Shown here: positions 1 to 10,063 of the stretch, piece by piece | Numbering within the stretch: position 1 is the stretch's first letter | Layout: each line of letters starts with the position of its first letter | NCBI GenBank assembly: GCA_028023455.1 | Contig: JAQFVV010012529.1 | Location: 1,550,001 to 1,614,000, forward strand | Source: Epiperipatus broadwayi | Taxonomy: Eukaryota > Onychophora > Udeonychophora > Euonychophora > Peripatidae | Direction of reading: 5' to 3' | Length of the DNA: 64,000 nt | Notes under the pieces: generated by a model | Seen by the model: only the letters and a program-made list of their open reading frames with translations | The model's database searches: none | Told to the model about the DNA's origin: nothing | Made by a program: the position numbers and the translations under genes

Positions 1-858
1 TAATAATTTATATTTTTTGATATCTAATAAATATAGTGAAATATGAACTTCTTTAGTGCATAAAAGAAAACCGCATAAAAAGATATTAAGAAGAAACATG
101 AATCGCATAACTTCAAAATCACATTTAAAAAATCCACATAAAATGAGACCCAGGTGTACTGTATTGTAATTGAATAGAGAGAAATGAATATATGGCTTAA
201 AATATCCAAATATTGGAATTAGTGAGAATATAATGAATGGAATTAATGTATTTGGGAATGTTTAGTTATGGATATAGATGTGTTTAGAAAGAATAATGTC
301 ATACTAATTGTAAGGCAACTTTGCAAAAAAAAAAAAAATGTAATTAAAAAGGAGCAGATTTTTTATTATTAACATTGCAATTATGTTATAAAAATATATA
401 TGAAGTACAAAAGTTGTTATTGTTTTTTTTTCACGTTTGCATTATTTAAATAAAATTATATTATGTTTTTAAAAAAACTTGGCAACATTTTTCATCAACC
501 AAATCTTCAAAATTTGTTTGAATTTGTTGAGCTGTAGTTATTTTTAAAATTGATTATACATACATACATACATACATGCTGGAACATTGGCACAGGTACA
601 CTTTGGCAGACCTCAGATAAGCAGCAGTTCACAATTTCATCGGGTTCTGAACTCATGCTCACCAAGGATTGTGAAGGGAAAGCGGACTCACTGTTTAGCG
701 TAGTATGGGCTTCTAGCAGCCACAACTTCTTAATAATAATCTTGACAACTCCTCTCAGAAGAATAAGAAAGAATGATCTTTAACATTTTCTGAGATATTT
801 GTATGACTTTAGACAAAAGGCATCCATGCGGATTAAATTTAATAAAATATATTTTTAC
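1..858. other. AT-rich intronic or upstream sequence, no gene recognised
   Basis: Mostly simple AT-rich sequence with homopolymer runs. A short ACAT-type microsatellite lies near 556-577. The patch from about 578 to 780 is less AT-rich and open on both strands (about 70 codons each way), but neither translation resembles a family I know. It is more likely an old repeat than an exon, and I see no good splice borders around it. Confidence 0.5.
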
Positions 859-1424
859 TGATAACAATTTTGATCAGTTTAATGACAATTTAATCTTGTA
901 TCTATTTTATTAATTAGTAAAGTTTTCCAAATTCCTAATACCTTTTGTCTGTGGCATTTCTGTCAGTAACTAAAAATACATTAACACCTTTTACTGCAAG
1001 GTAAAATATTGAAAACATTCTTGTAAGTATAAAATACAAAGAGTTTACTTTTTTAAAAAATAAGATTTTTATACCAATTATTAATGTACTTATATTCTAC
1101 AATTAATTCCCTTTTACTAACTAAAATGTTCAGGAATCTAATTAGGTGAATTTTAAATTAATTGTATCTTAGAATTTTCTAGAATTGGATATACAATTGG
1201 AACGTTAATTGTTTGTTTAATCACAGCTCTCCTTCTGACTCCTCCACCACTACACATAATACACATGCCTTTAATAAATTTTAATGAATGAAATGATTTT
1301 AATAAATTTTTACTAAATAAACTTCTCATAAATTAAAATTATTTAATTATAAATTGAAAGTCACCTGTTAAAAATTGTTTATTTATAACTTGGTATGAAG
1401 CATATATGTGTGTCCACATATATA
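859..1424 (+). repeat. Dispersed repeat family C, copy 1 (uninterrupted)
   Basis: About 565 bp that recur, with scattered substitutions, at 5502-5980 plus 7122-7337. Both copies begin at TGATAACAATTTTGATCAGT and end near a CATATATATG-like stretch. The homology covers non-coding, AT-rich sequence with no reading frame. This copy is valuable because it keeps the unoccupied site (ATTAAAAT, near 1343) into which a 1.14-kb element inserted in the other copy. The family type is unknown. Confidence 0.8.
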
Positions 1425-3740
1425 GCTTATTATCCCTCCAGTCAAAGTGAGAAAGAAAAAAAAATTCCTTTGCTTATCTGAGTGCTCAACTAGCCTAACT
1501 TAGGTCATATGTTAGTACAAATAGCTAGTAAATAACTATATACTAAAAAGAAAATATGCAAACAGTTGTAAAGCCTGAATGGAGATAAATTTTTACTGAC
1601 AACCATAATAGATGGTTCTGTTAACCCTTCTTAAATCTGGTGGTCTACCTTGTATTTTAGCCCAATTCCAAACTAACAAATATATGCTTTGGAGGATCGC
1701 TGTTTACAGCTTTGGCAGTGGTACCATTTTATCGAGTGGCACCTTAATAGGATTATAAAATCAACAGTATAAGATTTTGGTGAGTTGGTTTTTTCTTTAT
1801 CTGGTGGCTTTTTTGGTTGAGTTTTAACTTGGTGGCTTACTCTTTTTTTATGGTTCTTTTTTTTAGAGAGTTCGTGCAGCCAGGATAACATATCTTGTCT
1901 ATAATCAAGATTGTCTATATATTTCCCTACCAGATTATGTAAATTGGTCCCATATGATATAATATCAGCATGGGTTTGATCTCAGGATAATTCAGTACTC
2001 TTGGACCAAGCAGGTACTGGAAATTTTACATCCCTGCAGTAATACTTCACCTATTTATTCCTCTTTTTTTTTTTTAAATTATGAAAGAAGCTTATTTGGC
2101 TATCATTCATTTGATAGAAATCTGGGCATTGGGACCTTTCTGTTTTAGTATACCCACTATCATAAAAACTGAGGGAAGGTAGCTCAACATGGTTATGGCA
2201 TAAAACAAATCCTTTTTTTAAAAAAAGCATAAGCCTTGTGATAATTTGTATGACCAGAGTTTACATCCATAAAAAAGTTATCTATATTCAATTCTATATG
2301 CTTTTCTGTCTTGATTGTTTGACTGTCATGTATTTCTTTGTGACAATCTTCTGATATCAGATATATATTATCTTGCTCTGGATCCCTTAAGGTAATAATG
2401 TTCATTTCATTATTATCCTTAATTTTCTAATCCTTCCGTTTTGTTTCAAGGATGTTTCTGTTTTGATTTCTTGGATTTCACCTGTGGTATCCTTTGGAGT
2501 CATTTTCAATTCACTATTCACTCTTATTTTTTCCCAGCTCTCTTGGACCTCCTTTTTAATTTAACTCCATATCTGTTCTTGGATCTGGATTACTTCTCTG
2601 AGCCTTTGATCTAAAAAAAAAAAAAAAAAGGCCAAATTAGGACATCAATTCCTAGGAATATATATAGCTTGACATGATAGTGAAAGTAATAACAATGACT
2701 AATGCTTCCATGATGGAAACCATAATATTAAATAATTTTATGTTGTTTGAAACATAAAATAATCCACAGAGTAATCCATTTGTTCTGACATTTTTCTCAT
2801 CATTTGTTCAGATTGTAATTATCATTGTTCTGACTTTTCTCTCATTTCAATCATCATTTGAATCAATATGTTTTTTTCTGCAATTTTCTTTTCTTCTCAT
2901 CATAGTCCTGATTATATGTGACCTTATGAGGCTCTTTGAATGTAATCTCTGGGCTTTGAGCTTCAAATAACTCATTTTCTGGTTCAATAATAGTATCGGA
3001 CTCCATGTTATTTGTGTTGCTGTCTGTACTGGTATCCATCTCTATAGTTCACTAATAATTTTTTTTGATACATTATATGGGTCTGTTCTCTCATCCATAT
3101 TCCAAATGAACAATCATTATTTGAATCCCAATTTTTATCTGTTGTGTGTATGTTGCTTATAGAGTAAAAATTTTCATACATAAAACAAAATTCATACCTA
3201 CTGGGTAGAAAAAAAATTTGTGCTCTACAATAGATTGATCACTCTTTTCAATATGAAAAATAAAAACTACATTAAATAAGTCAATGGTTTACTCTTAAAT
3301 CAAGCCTGCTAAACGATGAGAAAAACAAAAATTTTCATGGTTTTCTATTGATATATATACACGTATAGATTATATACACATAACTCTCATAAATCACTAA
3401 CAATCAATTGTGTCCACAATACCACAAGAAAAATCTATATCTATAAATTAAAATGTACAAGGTTTAAAAGAATGATTTTCTTGTAGGTCTGTGTCTAATA
3501 ATTACACCTTAACATACTGAAATAAAAAAAAAATTATACGACAAAAAACTCAATTTGTAAAATATAAAAGATTTAAATTTATCTCAGGGGGGTGTGATTA
3601 GTATAATTCTCATGTTGTGGCACCATATAAATATATTTATCACAGGAATGTGATACATATATCTGAGCCTTGTATTTCAGGCGCTATATATCAAATATTT
3701 ATTTCAGAGATATTGGGGTTATTCTTTGTGCTCTATGTTT
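1425..3740. other. AT-rich sequence without recognised genes
   Basis: No coding exon, RNA gene or classified transposon is recognised. Several reading frames of 60-70 codons occur, as expected by chance in this composition. From about 3590 to 3750 there is a weak degenerate repetition around a 'TTTCAGGC...ATATATA' phrase, seen near 3676 and 3740, that leads into the TA microsatellite. Confidence 0.5.
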
Positions 3741-3748
3741 CAGGCACC

Positions 3749-3772
3749 ATATATATATATATATATATATAT
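3749..3772. repeat. (TA)n microsatellite
   Basis: An uninterrupted run of about twelve TA dinucleotides. Confidence 0.9.
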
Positions 3773-3983
3773 GTAATGGTCACATATAGTCAGCTAAACC
3801 AATCCTAGGAACCAAGCAATGCCCATTAAATTGCATGTCTATCTGTAACATCGATATAAACATTACCACAAACAGTACAAAGTTGAACCTCATTACCTAT
3901 GCTCCAAGACAATTTCCACATGTACTAACACATCTGATGTTAGCATATATGCTATTTTGTTATATAGAGAGCCATACCCCCAA

Positions 3984-4021
3984 CCTCAGACCTGTTTCTG
4001 CTACTGGCATCCTCAGTGAGG
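3984..4021 (-). ncRNA. Hammerhead ribozyme motif, type I, minus strand
   Basis: Read on the minus strand, the core CTGAGGA (complement of 4010-4016) is followed by stem II TGC/GCA closing a CAGTA loop. GAAA comes next (complement of 3995-3998), then ACAGGT and the C expected at the cleavage site (complement of 3989). The five bases before the core (CCTCA) are exactly complementary to the five after the predicted cleavage point (TGAGG, complement of 3984-3988), forming the base of stem I. Stem III would be very short and has an A-G mismatch. Type I hammerheads with tiny stem III are known from Penelope-like elements and animal retrozymes. The call rests on hand folding. Confidence 0.65.
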
Positions 4022-4080
4022 TACTAGAATAGTGTCCTCAGTGAGTGCTAGGATATTCAATCATATATCCTAGCACCTCA

Positions 4081-4108
4081 CCAAGGACTCCAGTAGCAGA
4101 AACCAGTC
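4081..4108 (+). ncRNA. Decayed hammerhead ribozyme copy
   Basis: The first plus-strand unit of the array aligns with the intact copy at 4161-4217, but its core reads CCAAGGA instead of CTGAGGA, changing two invariant bases. The stem II left arm is also mutated. The GAAA (4099-4102), the short ACCAGT stem III and the GTC cleavage triplet are kept. It is expected to be inactive. Confidence 0.6.
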
Positions 4109-4151
4109 AGGTTGGGGGTATTCTACAGAGCTTGTTAAGAGTTTGTTTTGT

Positions 4152-4225
4152 AAGCTCTCCTAGCATCTCACTGAGGATGCCAGTAGCAGAAACCGGTCTG
4201 AAGTTGGGGGTATGCTACAAAGCTT
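4152..4225 (+). ncRNA. Hammerhead ribozyme, type I, intact core
   Basis: All invariant elements are present in order. The core CTGAGGA is at 4171-4177. Stem II is TGC/GCA with a CAGTA loop (4178-4188). GAAA is at 4189-4192. The palindrome ACCGGT (4192-4197) supplies stem III, and C4198 is the predicted cleavage nucleotide. Stem I forms from TCA (4168-4170) with TGA (4199-4201), then a large internal loop, then TAGCAT (4161-4166) with ATGCTA (4212-4217). It can extend through AAGCT (4152-4156) with AGCTT (4221-4225). An internal loop in stem I facing loop II is typical of natural fast-cleaving hammerheads. Such a short palindromic stem III suggests the active form may be a dimer, as described for other type I retroelement hammerheads. 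No activity has been measured. Confidence 0.8.
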
Positions 4226-4255
4226 GTTAAGAGTTTGTTTTGCAAGCTCTATATA

Positions 4256-4917
4256 TAACATTTGTAAACATAATCTTATCAAATTAGGTCATGTGACATC
4301 TGACGACTTTTTTGTAATGCTATTTTGTTATATTCCACTAAATTAGGGAGATACAAGAAACTTAAAACTATTCTAAATAACTTATTTAATTAATTGTGGT
4401 AAAAATGACACAAAATGAAGAGGTAGGGTATGTAGATTTATTATGAACAATAACAAAACAAAAGTGAAATAAAGTTTATATATCTAGATTTAAATCTAAG
4501 ATTATATTGTGTTTTTTATATGTTAAAATAAAATTTTAATTAGTGACTAAGCAGATTAACTATCGCTGATTTACATCAATAGAGGGACTACAAGCATTAT
4601 ATGTCTTAATAATCTCTAGATTAGATGTTCTATGGTAATTTAATGATTAATTAAGGAATAATTAAGCAGGGTTAAGATGAGAGTATGTACTTAACTATAT
4701 CAAAATTATAATCATGAATAGATGACCGCCATATACTTAGAATTATGACAGACTGCAAACTTGTAATCTCAGGCTTTAAAATACATTAAAAAATATGAAG
4801 CATAATATAAGGTTATGAACAACAAAGGAATATATCTGATGATGAAAGAGAGATGGGGTATGCCCACCTCGGCTAGATGTATCCAAGAATTCCTTCAGAT
4901 TAGAGGATCATACGGAG
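4256..4917. other. AT-rich sequence, nothing recognised
   Basis: No gene, RNA or classified repeat was recognised between the ribozyme array and the 51-bp tandem repeat. Confidence 0.5.
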
Positions 4918-5040
4918 CAGGAATAAACATCTGCTCCTACAACCAGTAACAACACTATTACTATCATGCAGGAATAAACGTCTGCTCCTACAACCAGTAA
5001 CAACACTATTAGTATCATGCAGGAATGAACGTCTGCATTG
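4918..5040. repeat. 51-bp tandem repeat with hairpin in each unit
   Basis: Units start at 4918, 4969 and 5020 (exact 51-bp period, last unit partial). An isolated further piece of the motif lies near 5152-5169. Each unit contains CAGGAATAAACATCTGCTC or a one-base variant. In the first two units the flanking GAGCAG or GCAG and CTGCTC or CTGC can pair into a small hairpin. The rest of the unit carries CCAGTAACAACACTATTA. Function unknown. Confidence 0.85.
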
Positions 5041-5501
5041 ATAATACTACGAATAATGGCAGAGATTCTCAGGGTATGAAACTATTAAAGATATGCCTGC
5101 CTTTAGCATGATCATATCTAGGAATACTTGACAAATTCATTTCCCCAAAGCAGGAATGAACATCTGCTTGAAGAACATAATATATAAATGAATAAAATTA
5201 AATAACCCAGCAATGTAAATTTAATTACAAATGAAGAGTAATAAATAACTCTTAATTACGAAAGCCTGAAATTAAAAGATTAACAAAGCTAAACATAAGT
5301 GGTTACCTTGTAAGGTTAAACAAGCATTCAAATATTACCTTACTGGCCAAACTAAGGCCTAATACACTTAAAGAATTAAAAGATTCAAATACCCTGCTTA
5401 ATTGAAGGTCTACCCTAAAAATCTATACTGAAAGGAATATATTGCATGATAGCTTGAGAGATCAACGATTTACATATATAATAATAATGAGATATTTATA
5501 G

Positions 5502-5980
5502 TGATAACAATTTTGATCAGTTGAATGATAATTTAATCTTATATCTATTTTATTAATTAGTAAAGTTTTCCAAATTCCTAATACCTTTTGTCTATGGCAT
5601 TCCTGGCAATAAGTAAACATACATTAACACCTTTTACTGCAAGGTAAAATATTGAAAACATTTTTGTAAATATAAAATAGAAAGCGATTACTTTTTAAAA
5701 AAATAAGATTTCTATACCAATTATTAAGGTACTTATGTTCTATAATTAATCTGCTTTTACTAACTAAAATGTTCAGGAATTTAATTAGGTGAATTTTAAA
5801 TTAATTGTATCTTAGAATTTTCTAGAATTGGTTATACAATTGAAACGTTAATTGTTTATTTAATCTCAGTTCTCTTTCTGAATCCCCATGACTACATATA
5901 ATACTCGTGCCTTTAATAAATTTGTAATGAATAAAATAATTTTGTTAAATTTACTAAATAAATTTCCCATAAATTGAAAT
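5502..5980 (+). repeat. Dispersed repeat family C, copy 2, left part
   Basis: Homologous to 859-1340. It is interrupted at 5980 by the inverted-end element 5981-7121 and resumes at 7122. Confidence 0.8.
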
Positions 5981-7121
5981 GGTACTTTAGTATTAAAGCT
6001 ACAACGTAGGGGAGATAGGAGGCCTTTTGTTACCCACAATAAATGTGTAATGTCACGATGACGTCAAATTGAAAGAAAATAATCACTGCGAGTATATGTG
6101 AAAACATGTTTTTTTTTTATCAAAGTAATCTTTTTTTTTTAATACTTCGACATTTTCAGTTATTGTCTAGATTTCTTTCTGACAAGCGCTATTAAATAAA
6201 AATGTATTAAAAGTCTAATAATTAATATGTATTTTTTTTGTCCTTTTGGTTTAATTTCTTTATAAAAAAAAATGTCGTTTATTAACACTTCTTTGAAAAT
6301 CCCAGCATACTTTGCAATGATGTACATTTTCGGAGGGAAAATTTTTACTGTAGATCGCCATTTTCTGTGGTAATAGTATATGTGAAAACTACTTTTAATG
6401 AGTAAATTCCTGTTATATATTACAGGATAAGTGTTGTAGGAATATAGTTAATGTATTTTTATCCAAATTACTTAAAAATCAAAATCATTTACTGTTTGTT
6501 TGGTGTATATTTAAACTAACTTTTTTGATTAATGGCATCATTATTGTAATATTGCAAATCACATTTTATTTTTTATTTTAAATGTCATTTTTAAAAGTTG
6601 TTAGTGTTAAAAGTTGCATTTTTTTTTGAAACTTATTAATGTTGAAAGTGGTACATATTTATGAAAGTCGCATTTTTTTTTTTTTTTGAAGCTTGTTAAT
6701 GTTGAAAGTCATAGATATTTATGAAAGTCGACTTATTAATGTTGAAAGTTGTACATATTTGTGAAAGTTGCATTTTTTTTTTTTGGAAACTTGTTAATGT
6801 TGAAAGTCGTAGATATTTGAATGCATTTGTTATTGAAAATTATCTGTATATTTATTATGTTTTACTATTTTTTTAGTTTTACTTATTTTTAGTCCAGCAA
6901 CAAGGAACATGTATTAGACCACTTCTCAATAACTTTGTAATTCTTGCCAAAATACCATGTACAAGATCCATGTCCACATTCTTTTTTTGCTAAAAAAAGT
7001 CATCGTGTACAAAATTGGTCAGATCACAAGATTACAAAGTTATCAGCGGATTGAGATGAATGTGAACAGGTGCAGTAGATCTTATACATGCTCCATGTTG
7101 CAGCTCTAGTACTAAAATACC
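5981..7121. mobile_element. Non-autonomous DNA transposon with 8-bp target duplication
   Basis: The ends are inverted repeats: GGTACTTTAGTATTAAAGCT at the left and, reverse-complemented, GGTATTTTAGTACTAGAGCT at the right. They match over about 27 bp, with nearly all differences being transitions. The element is flanked by an exact 8-bp direct repeat ATTGAAAT (5973-5980 and 7122-7129). The uninterrupted copy of the host repeat near 1343 shows the empty site ATTAAAAT. No transposase frame is visible. An 8-bp duplication is used by hAT and P superfamily elements, but these termini do not match the usual hAT CAG start, so the superfamily is left open. Confidence 0.85.
6596..6825 (+). repeat. Degenerate tandem repeat of about 40-95 bp inside the transposon
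   Basis: Four or so units share the phrase TTAATGTTGAAAGTCGTA followed by ATATTTATGAAAGT and a CGCA plus T-run. Unit length varies because the T-run expands and contracts. It lies in the interior of the 5981-7121 element. Confidence 0.75.
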
Positions 7122-7337
7122 ATTGAAATTATTTAATTATAAATCAAAAGACACTGGTTAAAAAATTGTTTACACGTGCCTTTAATAAATTTGTAATGAA
7201 TAAAATGATTTTGAAAAATTTTTACTAAATAAATTTCCCATAAATTAAAATTATTTAATTATAAATCAAAAATCACAGGTTAAAAAATTGTTTATTTATA
7301 AATTGGTATGAAGCATATATATGTGAACGCATATATA
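7122..7337 (+). repeat. Dispersed repeat family C, copy 2, right part
   Basis: Continues the homology to 1343-1424 after the inserted element. About 110 bp is duplicated in tandem here: the phrase GTGCCTTTAATAAATTTGTA occurs at about 5912 and again near 7176, so ATTATTTAATTATAAATCAAA appears on both sides of it. Confidence 0.75.
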
Positions 7338-7584
7338 ATCTCACTATATTTCAATTATGTTTTAAAGGATATTATTTGTTTTACTGTTAATCAATTATTA
7401 CTAATAAGTTGTAAAGAAAACTTTGAGAAATAAAATATTTAAGATGTTGAATACAATCATGTACATTGGTCAAAGTATGATTGAGATTAAAATCATGTTA
7501 TATAACAGTTGTTTTTTAAAATATTTTATTCATATTTTAATTTATGCATTAATGATTTTTTTTTGTTTTGTTTTGTTTTTATAG

Positions 7585-7667
7585 GTGATATTGGTCATTT
7601 TGATGAGGATGGTTTTTTTTATATTGTTGATAGACTCAAAGAACTAATAAAATACAAAGGTTATCAG
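7585..7667 (+). CDS. Acyl-CoA synthetase (4CL/luciferase-like), internal exon
   Basis: This 83-nt exon encodes (G)[21 protein letters not shown] and six more residues ending KGYQ. It covers core motif A7 and hinge motif A8 of the ANL adenylate-forming family. The GD aspartate contacts the AMP ribose, and the D-R-L-K-E-L-I-K region is the hinge about which the C-terminal domain rotates between adenylation and thioester formation. These enzymes activate a carboxylic acid with ATP and transfer it to coenzyme A. A T-rich tract and TATAG precede it, and it is followed by GTATAC. It starts with the last two bases of a Gly codon and ends on a codon boundary, matching the next exon. The preceding exons are not recognised in the window. 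Confidence 0.9.
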
Positions 7668-10063
7668 GTATACTACTTTTGAAAAATAATAAAAAGCTAT
7701 TAAATGTATTGTTGCTATAGTTTAATTGTACCTTTTTTATATTACTAATTTATTTCATAATGCTCTCCCCCCCACCAATCCCCACATACACACACACTTT
7801 TTTAAACTTCATTAATTTTATTTTATTTGTTTGTTTTTATAAGTAGCAAATAAACATTCTTCCGACTTAAAATATATATTGTAGCTGTCAGAATTGCACA
7901 ACCCATGTCGAAATCACCCAAGGACAGTTCACTGCCATCTCTTTTTCCTTTATAGCCAGCTAAGGTCAGGGGGAAACAAGAGACTCTCAAATGTATTATT
8001 ATAGTTACTGACTTAAATAAAGATTACAAACTACCAAAAATAATGAGACAAAACTATGTATTTAGTATAAATAACATACACTGGCATATCTCAATTAATT
8101 TATACCATAATTCCTGGTGAATAAACCTTTCTAACTTTATTATTATTATTATGATTTAACTTATGCACAGATATAGTATACAGTAATATAAAGGTTTGAA
8201 ACAAATTATTGATAGTCACTAATTTAGAATATTATTCATACACTTCTCTTAACTTTCATATGCACTGTACATAGTCTAACTGGCCCTGTTTAATGATGAT
8301 AATCCAAGCTTATAAACTAAGAATGATTTTACTAATTGACTGCTGCAATTATTTCCAGGCATGATATTAGTATGCAATAAATAATAAAACAATTGTAAAA
8401 TGCAGAAAATTGCATCTGTACTACAATGGTATCTATATAAAGATATATGTGATAATTGTATGCCTACGGTAGGAATTAACTATCTCAAAAACATAAGAAT
8501 AGTTAGCTCAAACCGATGTTTATTCAATATAACCTTAATATAGCTTGTCTATGCAGCATGATTGCCTTCTACTCATTATTTATAGATTTACTGAGAACAT
8601 ATTATTATTAAATAAATCAAGTGAAAATAACTGATTGACATATCAACATTTAATAACATGACAAGAGATGATTATAAACTAATTGCCTTTTGAAGATTTT
8701 TATATGGTTATCACCAACTAAATAGTGGTGTGATAAATAGACCAAACTACCATCTCTTGCCATTCATGCTTGTAAACAGATTATTTATGTAACTATTCAT
8801 TAACATATTTCATTAAATGAGAGATAGTAATTAATTAAATGTGAGTTTAAAATTTATATTTATTCTTTTGGTTATCACGGTTCACATTCAGTACTTAAGT
8901 ATTGGCGGCTTGATTCTTTATCATAGCTATAATGAAAGGTTTTAAGTCACAATTCAGGTTTGATTACAGGAATTTGGCAGGGTTTTCCCATTTGGTTTAA
9001 TAGCTGATTTTTCTGGTAGCACTGGAGATTGGACTTTTACTTATCTCGAGTGGATTCATAATGGACACATGTTTGGTTGGTTTCTTCTGTTGTTGATGGC
9101 TTTTTTAGGACTCAGTGATGGGCCTTTTCAGCTCATCCTCTGCTAGCTTAGCTGAGCAAGGCAGATAATGGTTTCTCTACTCCAGCATGGTAGATGTGGT
9201 TAGAACTAGTAGATTAATTATTCAACTCATAGAATAACAGCATATAACAAATCCTGGAAGCAGGCAAGAATTCATTCAAGCAGAATGATAATCACAGAAT
9301 AATGATGGAAAGATGAAAGATTTAAGATCTCAGATTCCCGAATGTAATATCCAGTACCATTTATACAATTTTGAGCTATTTTATCAGTAAAATTTATATC
9401 CATCTCTTGCAGTTTGGATATTCTGACTTATTGGCTATAGATAACTCCAATACTTTTGCTGAGGCCCGAATTTATTTGTCCAATATCCTATGTGTAAGCT
9501 CTTATTTTTGAGCAGGAATAATAGTCTTTTTAATTAAATTAGTTTAATTATTTGTCTCAACTCTTTTTGCTTTTAAACTACTTTTAGCTAAGTTTAGAAT
9601 CTGTTATCTTTTTCTTTTTACAAAGTTTTGTTTTTGGCTATAATTAATTATATGTGTACATTTATCTGTGCATTTATAATAGATATTTAATTTTTATTTG
9701 TAAAAATTTATTAAAACTTTTAGACTTAAATTTTGTTCATAATTTTTAACATTGGAACAGGAAGTATATATATATGCATATAAATAGCTTCAATATATAT
9801 AATTTTTATTGAATGTCAGCTGCCGAAAGGATTATTAATATGGCTTCCTTCATCTACACATGGAGTACTGTCATAATTGTACATATGTTAACACCTACTT
9901 CAAAATATATTAAAAAGAGGACAGATACTTCTGTAAAGGATAATAAAAACAATAACACACATTAGTATATAATTAATAATGCTACAACATACATAAGCAA
10001 TGAATTTGATACTAGATTAATTACAAGCTCATAACAGTTATTATAGTTGAGATGTAATAGCAT
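7668..10063. other. First part of the 24.7-kb intron; no recognised genes
   Basis: Intronic AT-rich sequence. The interval of about 8860-9500 is somewhat less AT-rich and looks like an old repeat: it contains a GGACTCAGTGATGGGCC stretch and a local palindrome CTAGCTTAGCTGAG. I cannot classify it, and it has no useful reading frame. Confidence 0.5.

Larger units (their letters stand above)
3960..4255. repeat. Head-to-head array of about 90-bp hammerhead-bearing units
   Basis: One complete and one partial unit lie on the minus strand (cores at 4010-4016 and about 4034-4040), joined head to head to two tandem plus-strand units with cores at 4081 and 4171 (spacing 90 bp). Each full unit reads stem I, hammerhead core, a G-rich TTGGGGGTA stretch, then GCTTGTTAAGAGTTTGTTTT and an AAGCTCT end. 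The junction is itself a perfect hairpin (GTGCTAGGATAT at 4045-4056 against 4065-4076). Tandem ribozyme units are what retrozymes and Penelope-like terminal repeats look like; the 90-bp unit is unusually short. Confidence 0.75.

Noticed and set aside
4836-4870. CTGATGATGAAAG as a hammerhead core
   Set aside because: No stem II, no GAAAC and no matching stem I nearby.
9030-9200. SINE or ribozyme in the CTCAGTGATGGGCC region
   Set aside because: No polymerase III boxes and no hammerhead core; only an unclassified older repeat can be claimed.
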